Shown: positions 23,796 to 37,080, numbered from the stretch's first letter. The stretch is 64,000 bases of DNA from Cymbidium sinense (GCA_021442155.1 CM038216.1:88694945-88758944), one strand, 5' to 3'. Program-made: numbers and translations. The notes: generated by a model not told the origin, from the letters alone.

Positions 23796-26700
23796 GGGTG
23801 TAGGGTTAGTTTAGTGTTTAGAAATGTAGGTTATTTTTTAATTTATTTAGTTGCTTTAGGTTTAGGTTTAGGGTTTAGGGTTTAGGGTTAGGGTTTAGGG
23901 TTTAGGGTTTAGGGTTTAAGGTATTAGGGTTCATGCTTTTAGGGTTTAGGGTTTCAGGTTTAGGGTTTTAGGGTTTATGGTTTTAGGGTTAAGGGCTTAG
24001 GGTTAGGGTTTAGGGATTAGGGTTTAGGGTTTAGTGTTTAGGCTTTAAGGTTTAGGGTTTGAGGGTTAATGTTTTATGCTTTTTTAGGGTTTAGGGTTTA
24101 GGGTGTAGGGTTTTTTAGGTTAGGGTTATAGGTTTAGGTTTAGTTTTATGGTCTAGGGTTTAGGGTTTAGGATTTAAGTTTTATGGTTTAGGGTTTAGAG
24201 TTTTCTTTTAAATTAAGTAAACTAGTAGGTTTAGGTTTACTAAGTTTATTTTTTCTATTTTTTATTTAATTTAGTTTATTTTTTATTAATGGTTTATTTT
24301 ATTTTTTTATTTTAGTTTCATTTTAGGTTTATTTATTTTAGTTTAGAATTTTTATTTTATTTTATTTTTTAGTTTTAGGTTTAGGTTTATGTTTATTTTT
24401 TAGTTTAGTTTTATTTTTATTTTATTTTTTAGGTTTAGGTTTTATTTTTAATTTTAGGTTTAGGTTTAGGTTTTTATTTTATTTTTTTAGGTTTAGGTTT
24501 TAGGTTTTAATTTTAGGTTTTTTTTAGGTTTTATTTTTTTAGTTCAGGTTTAGTTTTCATTTTAGTTTATTTTATTTTATTTAGTATTAGGTTTAGGTTT
24601 TATTTATTTTATTTAGTTTAGGTTTAGGTATATTTTATTTTATTTTTAGTTATTTTTTTTTTTTTAAGGTTTAGGTTTTATTTTTAGGTTTATTTTTTAT
24701 TTATATTTTTATTTAGTTTTTATTTTAGGTTTATTTTATTTTTATTTGATGTTTATTTTTTATTTTATTTAGATTTTTTATTTTGAGGTTTATTTTATTT
24801 TTTTTAGTTTAGTTTAGGTTTTATTTATTTTATTTTATTTTTTAGGTTTATATTTAAATTTATTTCATTTTTAATTTATTTAGGTTTAGGTTTTTTTATT
24901 TTATTTTAGGTTTTATTTAGTTTTGGTTTAGTTTTTTTAGGGTTTTAGGTTTTAGGTTTTAGGGTTTAAGTTAGGTTGGCATTTAGTGTTTAGATTAGGT
25001 TGTATGTTTTTTAGGTTAGTTGGTTTAGGGATTAAGGGTTTAGGGTTTAGGGTTTATGGTTTTGGGTTTAGGGTTAGTTTTACGGTCTAAGTTTTAGGGT
25101 TTAGGATTTAGGGTTTAGGGTTTAGGGCTTAGGGTTTTTTTTAAATTAAGTAAATTAGTAGGTTTAGGTTTATTTAGTTTATTTTGTCTATTTTTAATTT
25201 ATTTTTGTTTATTTATTTTTTATTTTTATTTAGGTTTATTTTTTATTTTTATTTAGTTTAGTTAATTTATTTTTAGTTTATTTATTTTAGTTTAGGTTTT
25301 TTATATTAGATTATTTTTTAGGTTTAGGTTTAGGTTTATGCTTACTTTTTGTTTAGTTTATTTATATTTTATTTTTTAGGCTTAGGTTTTATTTTGATTT
25401 TTAGGTTTAGGTTTAGGTTTTTATTTTATTTTATTAGGTTTAGGTTTTAGTTTTTTATTTTAGGTTTAATTTTAGGTTTAATTTTTTAGTTTAGGTTTAT
25501 GTTTCATTTTAGTTTATTTTATTTTATTTAGTTTAGTGTTTAGGATTAGGTTTAGGTTTTATTTATTTTATTTTAGTTTATTTTAGTTTAGGTTTAGGTA
25601 TATTTTATTTTGTTTATTTTAAGTTAGTTTTTTTTTAGTTAAAGGTTTAGGTTTTTTTTTTAAATTATTTTAGGTTTATTTTTGGTTTCTTTTATTTAGT
25701 TTTTTTATTTTATTTTATTTTTTTTATTATTTATTTTATTTAATTTAGTTTTATTTTATTTAGATTTTTTTCTTTTTAGGTTTATTTTTTTTAGTTTAGT
25801 TTAGGTTTTTTATTTTTTATTTAATTTTATTTTTACATTTAGGTTATGGTTTAGGTCTAGGTTTTAGTTTAGGTTTCTATTTTATTTCATTTTTTTAATT
25901 TATTTTGGTTTAGGTATTTCCTTTATTTTATTTTTAGGTTTTATTTAGTTTAGTTTTAGGTTTTTAGGGTTTTAGGTTTTTAGGTTTTAAGGTTTAGGGT
26001 TTAGGGTTTTGGGTTTAGGGATTAGAGATGTATGTTTTAGGGTTTAGGGTTTACGGTTTAGGGATTAGGGTTTTAGGATTTAGTGTTTAGGGTGTAGGTT
26101 TTAGTGTTTTGGCTTTTGGGTTTAAGGTTCTAGGTTTTAAGGTTTAGGGTTTTGGGTTTCTGGATTTGGGTTGTAGGTTTAAAGTTCACGGTTAGGGTTT
26201 AGGGTTATGATTTTTTTAAATTTTTTTTTAATTTCTTTATTATTTTAAATAAGTAAACTAGTTAGTTTAGGTTTATTTAGATTATTTTGTATTTATTTTA
26301 TTTTATTTATTATTTATTTTAGTTTATTTTTTATTTTTATTTAGCACTATTTTTATTTTTTTGTTTAGTTTTTTATTTTAGGTTTATTTATTTTAGTGTA
26401 GGTTTTCTATTTTAATTTGTTATTTAGGTTTAGGTTTAGGATTAGGATTATATTTTTAATTTAGTTTTCTTTTTATTTTTTTTAGTTTAGTATTTATATT
26501 TTATCTTTAAGTTTAGGTTTAGGTTTTTTTTATTTTATTTTTTGGTTTAGGTTTTAAGATTTTACTTTAGGTTTATTTTTAGGTTTTATTTTTATTTTAT
26601 TTTTGATTAGGTTTGGGTTTAAGTTTATTTTTAGTTTATTTTATTTTATTTAGGATTTAGGTTTTGGTTTAGGTTTAGTTTATTTTAGGTTTTGGTTTAA

Positions 26701-27541
26701 GGTTTATTTATTTTAGTTGAGGTTTAGGTTATTTTATTTTTATTTTAGGTTTAGTTCTTTTTAGTTTGAGGTTTATGTTTTATTTTTTATTTATTTTTAG
26801 CTTTTAGTTTTATTTAGTTTTTAATTTATTTTACTTTACATTTATTTTATTTTATTTTTACTTTATTTTAGTTTTTTCTTTATTTTATTTATTTTTGTTT
26901 TTTGTTTTTATTTTATTTTCTTTTGAGTTTTAGGTTTAAGTTTAGGTTTTAGTTTAGGTTTTTATTTTATTTTATTTTGGTTTACGTTTATTATTATTTT
27001 ATTTAAGATTTATTTAGTTTAGGTTGAGGTTTTTAGCTTTATGGGGTTTAGCGTTTATGGTTAATTGAGGGTTTAATGTTTTGGGTTTAGGGTTTAGGGT
27101 TTGGTTTTAGGATTTAGGGTTTAGGGTTAAGGGTTTGAGGGTTTAGGGTTTAGAGTTTAGGGTAGGGTTTAAGGTTTAGGTTGTAGGTCTAGGGTTCAAC
27201 TTTTAATTTATGGTTTAGAGTTTAATGTTTAGGTTTTAGGGTTTAGGGTTAGTTTAGGGTTTAGGGTTAGTTTAGGGTTTAAGGTTTGGGGTTTAGGGTT
27301 TAAGGTTTAAGGTTAAAGGTTCTTGCATTTATGGTTTGTGGTTATAGGGTTTAGTGTTTAGGGTTTAGGGTTTAGGGTTCTAGGATAGGGTTAAGGGTTT
27401 AGGGTTTAGGGTTTAGGGTTAGGGTTTAGGGTTTAAGGTTTAGGGTTTAGGGTTTAGGGTTTCGAGTTTAGGGATTTGGTTTTAGCTTTAGGGAATAAGT
27501 TTTAGTTTATGGTTCAAGGTTTAGGGTTTAAGATTATTTTT
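23796..27541 (+). repeat. composite telomeric satellite
   Basis: TTTAGGG-like arrays at about 23796-24205, 24935-25140, 25955-26215 and 27025-27541. T-rich blocks at 24209-24935, 25143-25955 and 26246-27025, each with a clear anchor (AAGTAAACTAGTAGG and close variants) next to a T-run. Anchor spacing is 934 and 1103 bp. No gene is visible. Confidence 0.9.
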
Positions 27542-28007
27542 TAATAGAGAACAAATTCAGATACAACATTTATTTATTTCAATTTCATCAACCAAGTAAC
27601 ACACCAAGTTTTCCAAGACATAAGTGATGACATAGATCAAAAATGAGCACACATAGAGCAATTGAAAAAATCTAGATAACTAGAACTGTCTCTACTATAA
27701 AGACATAATTCCATAAGCAGCAGATCGGATCGATCGTTCTTCAGTTTCTCCAGTTCCCATCAAAACCACCTTGTCCTCTCAAGTAGCGGGATCCCCCATC
27801 ATATCCCATCTCTCCTCGCACTACCAGTTGTAACCTCAATCGCTCCTCCGCCTCCATAACCACCACTACTCAGACACCACCATACTAGCACCTCGGATCC
27901 CCACCTCCACTGCGATAACCGCCGCCTCTGCCTTCGCCTCCACCGCTAGATCTAGACTAAGCCTGGTTGGCAGTGAAGTTCCTACCGTCAAGGTTCTATC
28001 CATTCTT
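27542..28007 (-). pseudogene. GRP fragment copy 6
   Basis: Minus strand from 28007. 'AACCTTGACGGTAGGAAC' reads N-L-D-G-R-N and is followed by T-A-N-Q-A, the C-terminal signature of the plant GRP RRM. Then comes a Gly-rich tail with GGGG, GYGG and RGG-like units to about 27770, then 3' UTR. One of the better preserved copies, but frameshifted in the Gly-rich part. Confidence 0.83.
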
Positions 28008-30310
28008 AGGGTTGAGATTTAGGTTTAGGTTTTTTTTAATTTATTTAGTTACTTTTGGTTTAGGTTTAGGGTTTAGGGTTTATGTTTTATTTATTTTAGT
28101 TTAGTTTCTTTTAGTTTAGGTTTTGGTTTATTTTATTCTTTTAATTTTTTTTATTTTAGGTTCAGGTTTTTTTATTATTTTAGGGTTTGGGTTTTAGTTT
28201 TTATTTATTTTTAGTTTTTAATTTTTAGTTTTATTTTTTAGGTTTAGGTTTTTATTTTGTTCTTATTTTATTTTATTTTAGGTTTATTTTTATTTTTTTA
28301 TGTTTAGTTTTTATTTTATTGATTTTTTTATTCTTAAGTTTATTTTACTTTTTTTATTTTAGTTTATATTTTTCTTTAACGATTTAGGGTTTAGGGTTTA
28401 GGGTTTTAGGGTTTAGGGTTTAGCGTTAGTGTTCAGGGTTCAGGGTTTAGGGTTTAGTGTTTAGACTTTAGGGTTTCGAGTTTTTAGGATTTCAGGTTTT
28501 TAGGGTTTAGGGTTTAGGGTTAATTCAGGGTTTATAGTTTTTTAGGGTTGTGGGTTTAGGGAGTAGGGTTTAGGGTTAGTTTTAGGGTTTAGGGTTTAGG
28601 GTTTAGGGTTTAGGATTTAGGGTTTAGAGTTTAGATTTTAGGGTTTAGTGATTTTTTTATGAAAAATCAAGTAAACTGGTAGGTTTAGGTTTATTTAGTT
28701 TATCTTTTATTTATTTTAGGTTTATTAATTTTATTTTTAATTTTATTTTTGTTGATTTTATAGGTTTAGATTTATGTTTATGTTTATTTTTTTGTTTAGT
28801 TTTATTTTTATTTTATTTTTTAGGTTTAGGTTTTTTTTTATTTTTAGGTTTAGGTTTAGGTTTTATTTTATTTTTTTAGGTTTAGGTTTTTAGTTTTTAT
28901 TTTAGGTTTATCTTTAGGTTTTATATTTTAGTTTAGGTTTAGGTTTATTTTTAGTTTATTTTATTTTATTTAGTTTAGGGTTTAGGTTTTGTTTATTTTA
29001 GGTTTAGGTTTGGGTTTGATATATTTTCTTTTAAATTATTTTAATTTAAGTTTAGGTTTATTTTATTTTGTTTATCTTAGGTTTAGATATTTTTTTAATT
29101 TAGCATTTTGGTTTTATTTTTATTTATTTTTAGGTTTGTTTTTTCAATTTATGTTTTTATTTAGTTTTTATTTTATTTTATTTTAGGTTTATTTTTATTG
29201 TATTTTACATTTTAATTTTTATTATATTTAGGTTTTTTATGTTTAGGTTTATTTTAATTTTTAGTTCTGTTTTGGTTTTTATTTATATTATTTTAGTTTA
29301 GTTTTCTTTTATGCTTAGTTTTAGGTTTAGGTTTTAGTTTACATTTTTATTTTAATTTTTTATTTTATTTTATTTAGGTTTAGGTTTTTTATTTATTTTA
29401 TTTTTATGTTATATTTACTTTAGGTTTAAGTTTTTAGGTTTTTAGGGTTTAGGGTTTAGGGTTTAAGGTTTAGAGTTTAGGGTTTGGGGTTTAGGGTTAT
29501 AGATTTTAGGGTTTAGGGTTTAGATTTTAGGGTTGTAGGTTTAGGGTTTAAGGTTTAGGGTTTAGGGTTTTATTTATTTTTTTTTTCTTTTTACATTTTT
29601 ATAAATAAAGTAAACTAGTAGGTTTAGGTTTATTTAATTTATTTTTTATTTATTTTAGTTTATTTTATTTTTATTTTTATTTTTATTTAGGTTTATTTTT
29701 ATTTTTATTTAGTTTTATTTATTTTAGCTTATTTTTTATTTTTAGGTTTAGGTTTATTTTTTAGTTTAGTTTCATTTTTATTTTATTTTTTTGGTTTAGG
29801 TTTTATATTTTATTTTTAGGTTTATGTTTAGGTTTTCTTTTTTAGGTTGAGGTTTTAGGTTTTTATTTTATGTTTATTTTTAGGTATTATTTTTTAGTTT
29901 AGGTTTAGGTTTATTTTTAGTTTATTTTTTTATTTAGTTTTGGTTTAGGTTTAGGTTTAGGTTTTATTTATTTTGGTTTAGTTTATCTTAGTTTTAGTTT
30001 AGGTTTATTTTATTTTTATTTTAGGTTTAGGTTTTTTTTTTAGTTTAGGGTATAGGTTTTATTTTTAGGTTTAGTATTTAGGATTAGGTTTTTATTTATT
30101 TTATTTCAGGTTTATTATATTTTTATTTTAGGTTTAGTTTTTGTTTTATTTAGATCTTTTATTTTTTTGGTTTTGTTTAGGTTTATAGTTATTTTATTTT
30201 AGTTTAGTGTTTATTTTTGATTTTCTTTTCTTTCTAGTTAGGTTTAGGTTTTGGTTTTAGTTTATGTTCTTATTTCATTTTATTTCTTCATTTTATTTTT
30301 GTTTAGGTTT
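28008..30310 (+). repeat. composite telomeric satellite
   Basis: Short TTTAGGG stretch at 28008-28085, T-rich at 28085-28380, TTTAGGG-like at 28381-28655, T-rich block at 28662-29425 (anchor 'aagtaaactggtagg'), TTTAGGG-like at 29430-29572, T-rich block at 29602-30310 (anchor 'aagtaaactagtagg', 940 bp after the previous one). It ends sharply at TG of the next element. The open frame at 28989-29186 is T-rich shadow. Confidence 0.88.
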
Positions 30311-31129
30311 TGTTGACCACATTTTTAGAATGATATCTCAACCCCTCCATCCTAGACGTAGGACTTCTATTAGACACTAAGAGTTTTCTTAGTCTTAAGA
30401 AACATCTGGTGATTAGGTTGACATTCAACCTAGCCCTAGAGACTTAGAAGAGCTAGCCCTAGGAATAGGTCATGCCTTAGAGGTGTTAGGAAAACTTGTC
30501 AACCCCATAGCTTGAACCAAATCCTCACTTCCTCCTTTCAAGTCAAACTCAAATCAATTCCAACTTAATTGATTTTCTTTAAACTCAAATCAATTCCTAA
30601 TGGTTGAAGCCCATGATTGAAATCTAATTCCAAAAATCTTTCCAAAGTCACATTGATTCTATCATATGGACTTAGCCTAAATCAAATCCAAATCAATTCA
30701 AATTCAAGAAATTTTCTCATAACCCATTTATATTCTCATTTATATTCACAAATATAAATGAAATATAAATTCAAATATCCAAAATCAATTCAAAAACCAA
30801 ATCAAAATTCAACCTAAATTCAACCTAAGCCTTTCAAGTCAAATTCTTGAACTTATCCAAAACAAATTCAAATCAAGCCAAACCCCTGATTTTTTTTCAT
30901 GTTTCAATCAATCCTTCAATCATGAATCTAAATAAAAACACAAACTTCAATCATCAAACCAAAACTAAATTCAAAAATCAAACCCAAATCAAATTCATGT
31001 TCACCCTTTGAACTTGAAATTGTCAAATGAATCAAAACCTATTTGACTACAAATCACTTGCATATGGATTTATATTTCATTCATAAGTCCATATGTGAGT
31101 TCAACCAAACTTGATTCAAGCCTTGATCA

Positions 31130-32230
31130 AGTCAATTGACCCACATAGGCTCACTTGACCCAAAGTGACCAAAAGTACTCTTTTTGAGCCAAATTCTAAT
31201 CCTACCCAGATTGGATTGAACTTATCCCGCCTAAGCCTCCCATTGTGAGCAACAATCATCATGAGATGATCAATCACTCAAATTGGGTCAAGCCAGGTCA
31301 AACCTAAGGGTTTACCAAGTCAACACTTAGCCAAAATGAAACCTAAATTAGCCAAAATTCACCATAGGCCAAATTGATTGAAACCATTGATCAAAACTCA
31401 TTCATTATCAATGTTTGAACTTGACCAAATTATCATTTGAGCCTAACCTAGCTCAATTGGCCAGTTGACCCAAGTTGACCCAACTTGACCTAAAAAGAAA
31501 AAATGGGTCAAAACTTTATCTAAGCCAAATTGATTGAAATCAATGGGTCATGTTCATTCCAAATCACTTGTTGAACTTGATCAACTCCTCAATTGGCCAA
31601 CTAGACCCAACATAACCCAATTGACCATGAACCCAACTTGACTTAAAAGGTCAAATTGACCCAAAATAAAATTAAACCAAAATGGATTTGAAACAAAGAT
31701 ACCTATACATTTTAAATGACCAATGAAACCTAATCTAACCCATGACCTAACCCAAATAGGTCAAATGAGTCAAATTGGTCAACTTGACCCATTTGACCTA
31801 AATGAAATCAAATGAACCAACTCCAAATATAAACCAAATTGATTGGAAACAAAGATACCAAATAAATTTATATGATCATTTGAACTTGACCGAACCCTTG
31901 GTTTGACCCGATTTGACCAATTGGTCAACTTGACCCAAGTTGACACATTTTGACCTAAATGGGTTAACATGAGCCAAATCATTCAAATCAACACCAAATT
32001 CATTGAAACTTGGCCCAACCCATTTTTCAATCATACCAAACATATTCAACTTGAAACCCAAACTAAATGACCATTTTACCCATAGGTCAAAGCATAATTC
32101 TTGGTCAAATTTACTTAGAATTTGGTCAAATCTTCTTCATGGTCACTTGGCACCCTCTTAGTTGACCTAGTGGACACTATTGATCATGGTGCACATGACC
32201 CAATGGGTTTGGGTCAACCAAACCCAACCC
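31130..32230. promoter_or_regulatory. dense TTGAC/GTCAA (W-box core) cluster
   Basis: More than twenty TTGACC, TTGACT or GGTCAA sites in 1.1 kb. Many are back to back as 'ggtcaacttgaccc' (for example near 31779 and 31922), which puts two inverted sites in one 12-14 bp palindrome. TTGAC[C/T] is the core bound by plant WRKY factors. Whether it is a functional enhancer is inference. The alternative is a low-complexity repeat of the motif. Confidence 0.5.
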
Positions 32231-32436
32231 AAGACCAAAACTGATCACTCCCTTCATTTCAAGCATGTGGCAATCACCTCTCCACTCAAAATCAGAACAT
32301 GGCACTTGTCCACTACCCCCCTCTGGCGAAAATAAACCATATGCAACCCTTAATAGCAAAAATAACACATTGAAGGAGGTGAATTTGATCAAAATCCCAA
32401 ATCCTTGCTTGGGCGCCCGATCCTTCAAGGGGGAGG

Positions 32437-32443
32437 TATACTT
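32437..32443 (+). promoter_or_regulatory. possible LTR TATA box
   Basis: 'tatactt' follows a GC-rich 'gggcgcccgatccttcaagg' stretch and precedes 'cccttatttcacttg'. This layout is common in plant gypsy LTR promoters. No start site can be proven. Confidence 0.3.
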
Positions 32444-33040
32444 TCCCTTATTTCACTTGAATCCAAGACACTCACACTCAATTGAGCTAGAGAGACCTAG
32501 AGCTTGCACTCCAAGCCTCCTCAGGCAATTCCCAAGCATTTCCCATTCTCCTCTTCTCAGTTTCTTCAAGTTAAAAATAGGGGAGGCTAAGGGAAATTCT
32601 AACTTAGCCAATACCTAATTCCAATCCAATTCCTCTTTCAAGCATCTTCAGAGGGCCTAATCAAACTCATCCAAAGAGTCTTCCAAGCTTCAAAGGCAAG
32701 GGAGGTGGGAACTAGACCAAGGCCATAAGAATTTGAAGAGGAGCATGGTCCATAGGAGGATCCACTTGACCTCAACCCCTCAAACCTTAAACAGAACTTT
32801 TCCTCTACTAGACAAAGCTAGCTCGATGGTTGAGAGCACCGGTAATAGCCTCTGGTGAGATAAGCCTTCAAACAAAGCCTAGAATAGGGAGTGTCTAGTC
32901 CTTTGTGAAGAGAACTTTCACCTTAAGTAAATTTGGCTATTAGATCTACTTGTGCTTACTCTTAGATGGTGTGGGTAAAGATTAAGCTCAATCCATGCCC
33001 AGTTGAGCTAGGATCTTGTCCTAAAGAGTGGACGGATGCC

Positions 33041-33320
33041 CTCTCCCACAGGTGAGCTCAGTGACAGATCACGGATCATCCATCTGTGCATTTTGGATGG
33101 ACGATCCTGATCAATCCATGTAGTATCTGTGATTAATCCCTTTCAAAATTGCGGGCTCAATCTCAATTGTCCAATCTTTGATGGATGATCTAGAGAGAAA
33201 GCACGTAGTGCTACAGCTAACGTGGCATTAGGATGTGATAACTTAAGTGATGAATCCCATCGTGCCACATGGAAATCGTGCGCCACGTTAGTGGTCCACG
33301 TGGCACCGATGGGATTAGTT
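33041..33320. repeat. inverted-repeat-rich segment with nested palindromes
   Basis: Three strong inverted repeats. CTAACGTGGC (33217-33226) pairs perfectly with GCCACGTTAG (33282-33291). A ~20 bp arm from 33253 (AATCCCATCGTGCCACATGG) pairs with 33296-33316 except for one bulge and one mismatch. A 12 bp arm near 33081 (GGATCATCCATC) pairs with 33104-33116. The first two overlap, so only one can form at a time. No coding potential. Confidence 0.75.
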
Positions 33321-36300
33321 ATATAATTATGGGTTTTAATTAATTCTTTAATGATTGAATCTTCAAATATTCATAACTAAATCTAGAAAAATCAAAGAAA
33401 TACAAAATAAAATGTATTCTGAAGATAATTCAATAAGAAATTAACTAAAAGTATTTTTAATTGATTTTGAATAGTGCATTTCCCTTAAGTAGGGTTTTAG
33501 TGAAAATGTAATAACTCTAATTACTCCCTAATTAATTCATTAATTCATTTCAAATTTCTCATATGCATTTAGTGGGATGACCTCTACCTCCCCTAATTTT
33601 CATGGGTTTTATTGATGAGTTAATTAGGAAAATTAATTAATAAATCCTTAATCAGTCTGTTAATATGATTAAGCTTAATTAAACATGTGAATAGTAGTTT
33701 AATCACTTTATTAAGTTAATGAAGCTTCGCTTATGTGAACAAGAGTTTTATAGAATAATTTTAGGATATTTTCCTTAAGTTATTCCTTAAAGCCGCTTTC
33801 ATCCTTCATCTAAACTTAATTAAGGGCTAATCCACTAATCACCTACTTAATTAACTTGATAAAATTTTAAAAACATTCCAAAACTTAACCAATTCATCTT
33901 GGGTGCTTAGGTGTTCAATCAACCTAAGTAACTTAAGGAAATGAAAATTCAACCCACATGTGTGGGAAGGGTTATGAAAGTACTTAAATTAAACTTTTTA
34001 GCTTAATTAATCATTAATTATGAGCCAATTGCATTGGGACCTTTCTTAGGTGCATTGCTGATTTAAATTCCTTTTATAATTTTATGGCATACATTGGCTC
34101 ATAATTATTTGATTAAATATGTTAAAGTGGTGTAGGTAAGGGGTATTTAATTCACTTTATTGACACCTTAACCTAAACAAAATATAAAAATCATCTAATT
34201 GTTCTAAAAATAAACTATAACATCATACACATGTGGGAAATGTGTTAGGACTAGTAAACCTTTTTACATTTTTTAAATTCAAATCAAACTCAAAACAAAA
34301 CAAAAATCTCTTTGAAATAATTTTCATTTCTCTTTAAATAATCTTATTCTATAGGATTGTCTTTAGAAATTAATTAGGGTGAATGAATTTACATGCATTC
34401 ATGACTTTATTTCTTTCCTAGCATGTTAAATGTGTATGTCATATGAAAATCATACATTCTTGCCTTTTAAAAATAAAATTAAAAATGAAATGTTTCCTTT
34501 ATGTCAATTGCATGTTTTAGCTAACGTAAGAATATGAATGGCTATTATCACTATTAAATCAAAAATTAATTTCAAAACTTATAAACTAAATATCCTAACT
34601 GAAAGGTATGCTACTTATGATTATTTATGAGTTTGCATATTAATAGTATAAAATGTGTTATGTGATTCTCCCTCTCTTTCTTAACATAGAATTGTATAAG
34701 ATTTGCAAAGTGTATAGTCCATTTGAAAAGGACATAACACTTTCTCAAATCTATTCCAATACACTATTATGTCATGACTTAAGAAGGAATTCCACATCAC
34801 ACATATAAACAAAATAATCAAACCAAAATCAGATAAACATAAACTTTTTGCATTATTTTCTTTCAATGCATTTCTTTTTGTACATGCACATGTATTTAAG
34901 AAAAGTGGTGCATTAGTCTAGACAACCCCAGGATTGCAAGGCTTTAAGTAGCCCCAAGTAGGTCTTGTACCTTACACACCTGATGCTAGCAATGGCGCAG
35001 TACTCAATTATGTATTTTATACTTGTAAATGTGCATATGAAAAATGGATAAAAGAATCACCCTTTTCTATTTAACAAAATCATGCATCATGAAGCATCTA
35101 AATTTATTAAGTAACATCCCTTAGCATTCATCATTAAGGTGTGCTAAACACTTTGAATTACATGTATAGATATGCTTAGGGTTCATCCATATGCATGTTA
35201 CACATGTTGGGAAAGAAATGAAGTGTTGTGTGTTTTGTGATAGTATTTCACTTTACTTAATATTAAAATGCCTTTTCTTAATAGGTTTATTTAGGGAAAA
35301 TCTAAACTTAGTTTTAATTAAAAAACATAATAAAACATTCACTAAACAAAAATTAAATATGAATCTACTTTAGAAATTACTTAAGGTAGGGAGGAAAGAG
35401 AGGTTCTCTTCTCTTTTCCTCTCTTTACAACTTAGTAATTAATTGTAGGTTCATTCAAACCTAATCAAATAACAACATAAAAATCAACTAAATCAACTAA
35501 ATCACTTAAATGAAACCACTTTCTAAGTTGAACATTTTCACACTTAGAAAACTTTAACCTTAAAGCCTAGCTAAGCATACCACAAAAACCATAAATAGCA
35601 CACACATTAGGCTAAGTCACCACTTCTTGCTTTAGCTTAGGGTGGTGCATGGTTTAATATTTACTTTTGTTTTGAGATGTATTATTTTAGTCTGGATGTT
35701 AGGGTGTATGTGTGTAGACTGAATGGTAAGGCAATCTTAGTCTAACCATTATCTTCTACAGGAGATTGTGCTTAAGGGGAGCTGTAATAGAAATATAACC
35801 GCTTTTACTGTGCAGGTGCTTATACCTCTAAGCATAATCCAAAATAGGCCAGGTGGACCTAGTTAGCCATGTGTGGGGTGCTAAGTCCAACTTATACATA
35901 TACATGATTGGGATTGTTTGGTGTGCTTAGCTAATCTCTATTTTACAGGTTTTAGTTAGATTTCTTTTTTACTATTTTCATGTAATTTTGTTATTAAGAA
36001 ATTGGAATGATTTTTATGGGTATTAGGATGAACATTGGATATAAGGCAATGCCTTATGTACCATGTGAAGCCTTTGGATCAACCTCATTCCAACTAAACA
36101 AATGAAGAAAGAAGAAAGAAGAAAGAAGAAAGAAGAAAGAAGAAATGAAGAAATGAAGAATGAAGACCCCTATAACAATGAATTCTTTCTTGATTATATT
36201 TATTTCATTTGTAATCCGGGTTGTATAATGGTAGAGCTCAGCTACCCAATTCATTTTCAGGTTTGTATGATAAAGCCCGACCACAAATAGCTTCTTATTC

Positions 36301-37080
36301 TTTTGTGCTAGCTTTATAAATTGATTGATGTTTGTTTAACTTGTGCATTAAGATGGCATCTTTTCCTAATTTATTCTTTGCTTTGATGTATGGCCTGGAT
36401 GATGATTAGGCTCTTAGGAAAATAAATTTTCTATCCAACTAATCAATTCAAACTAAAAGTAAAATAATTCATAACCTCACCTAAAGTCTAAGTTATAAAC
36501 AAGATAAAAGAATTAACAACCCCTTAGCTGGATGTTGTATTTTCTTTCTCACATTATGCATAAAAAAGCATATTATTTCACTCTTGATTGGAGGGCTTCC
36601 ACCTTTGCTAGAGAACTTGGCTTGATCTTTGAGAACCATGGTAGAAACACACCTCTTTATCTTGCTAATTTTAGCCCTAATTTCTCATGCATTTGGCATA
36701 TGAATCCTAAAGCCCTGTCAAATTGATTGTCCAAAATGAAAATAAAATGTAACAAAATTTGCATTAGATTTAAGTCATTAAATCATGCTCTACATGATCT
36801 AGTCTCTTAGGGAGTGTGTTTAAAAACTTAGTCTCTTTCTAAATAAACAACAGCTTACCTATCATGCAAAATCATTTGACTTGCCTACATGTTTTAAAAT
36901 TGTAGGAGTTTGTTGATGGCCACCACTAAGCTATTTGAAGTCCAACAGTCGGATGGTTTATCCTCTCCTATGGAGATAAACAAAATACCCATTTTCACCT
37001 TAGATTTAGGTCATGCTTTTGGCCCTCGCTAAAGCTCCCTAGATTTAGTTTCAGAGATTGCTACTTCCCTTTGTGGGCGA
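33321..37080. other. gene-free AT-rich stretch with scattered hairpins
   Basis: No gene is supported; the short open frames show no recognisable domains. Clear inverted repeats include 34015-34029 with 34093-34107 (15 bp perfect, TAATTATGAGCCAAT arm), 35520-35528 with 35542-35550 (9 bp perfect) and 35391-35400 with 35411-35421 (one bulge). It probably belongs to the long LTR or leader of fragment C. Confidence 0.6.
36101..36165. repeat. (GAAGAAA)n-type microsatellite
   Basis: A 7 bp purine repeat (about six units of gaagaaa), followed by 'gaagaaat' variants. It gives Lys/Glu or Phe/Leu-Ser frames on the two strands, which are not genes. Confidence 0.95.

Larger units (their letters stand above)
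30311..33040 (+). repeat. candidate LTR, 5' part
   Basis: Non-coding. It starts with TG at the junction with the satellite. Its left part is rich in 'caaatcaaattcaa' low-complexity sequence and its middle in TTGACC/GGTCAA. The right part (32400-32900) looks like an LTR promoter and early transcript, with a TATA-like site, then CT- and AG-rich DNA. The overlapping frames at 32177-32428 (minus) and 32265-32618 (plus) show no recognisable domain and are taken as chance frames. Confidence 0.5.

Noticed and set aside
32265..32618. 117-codon + strand frame
   Set aside because: It overlaps an 83-codon minus frame, spans the likely LTR promoter and has no recognisable domain.
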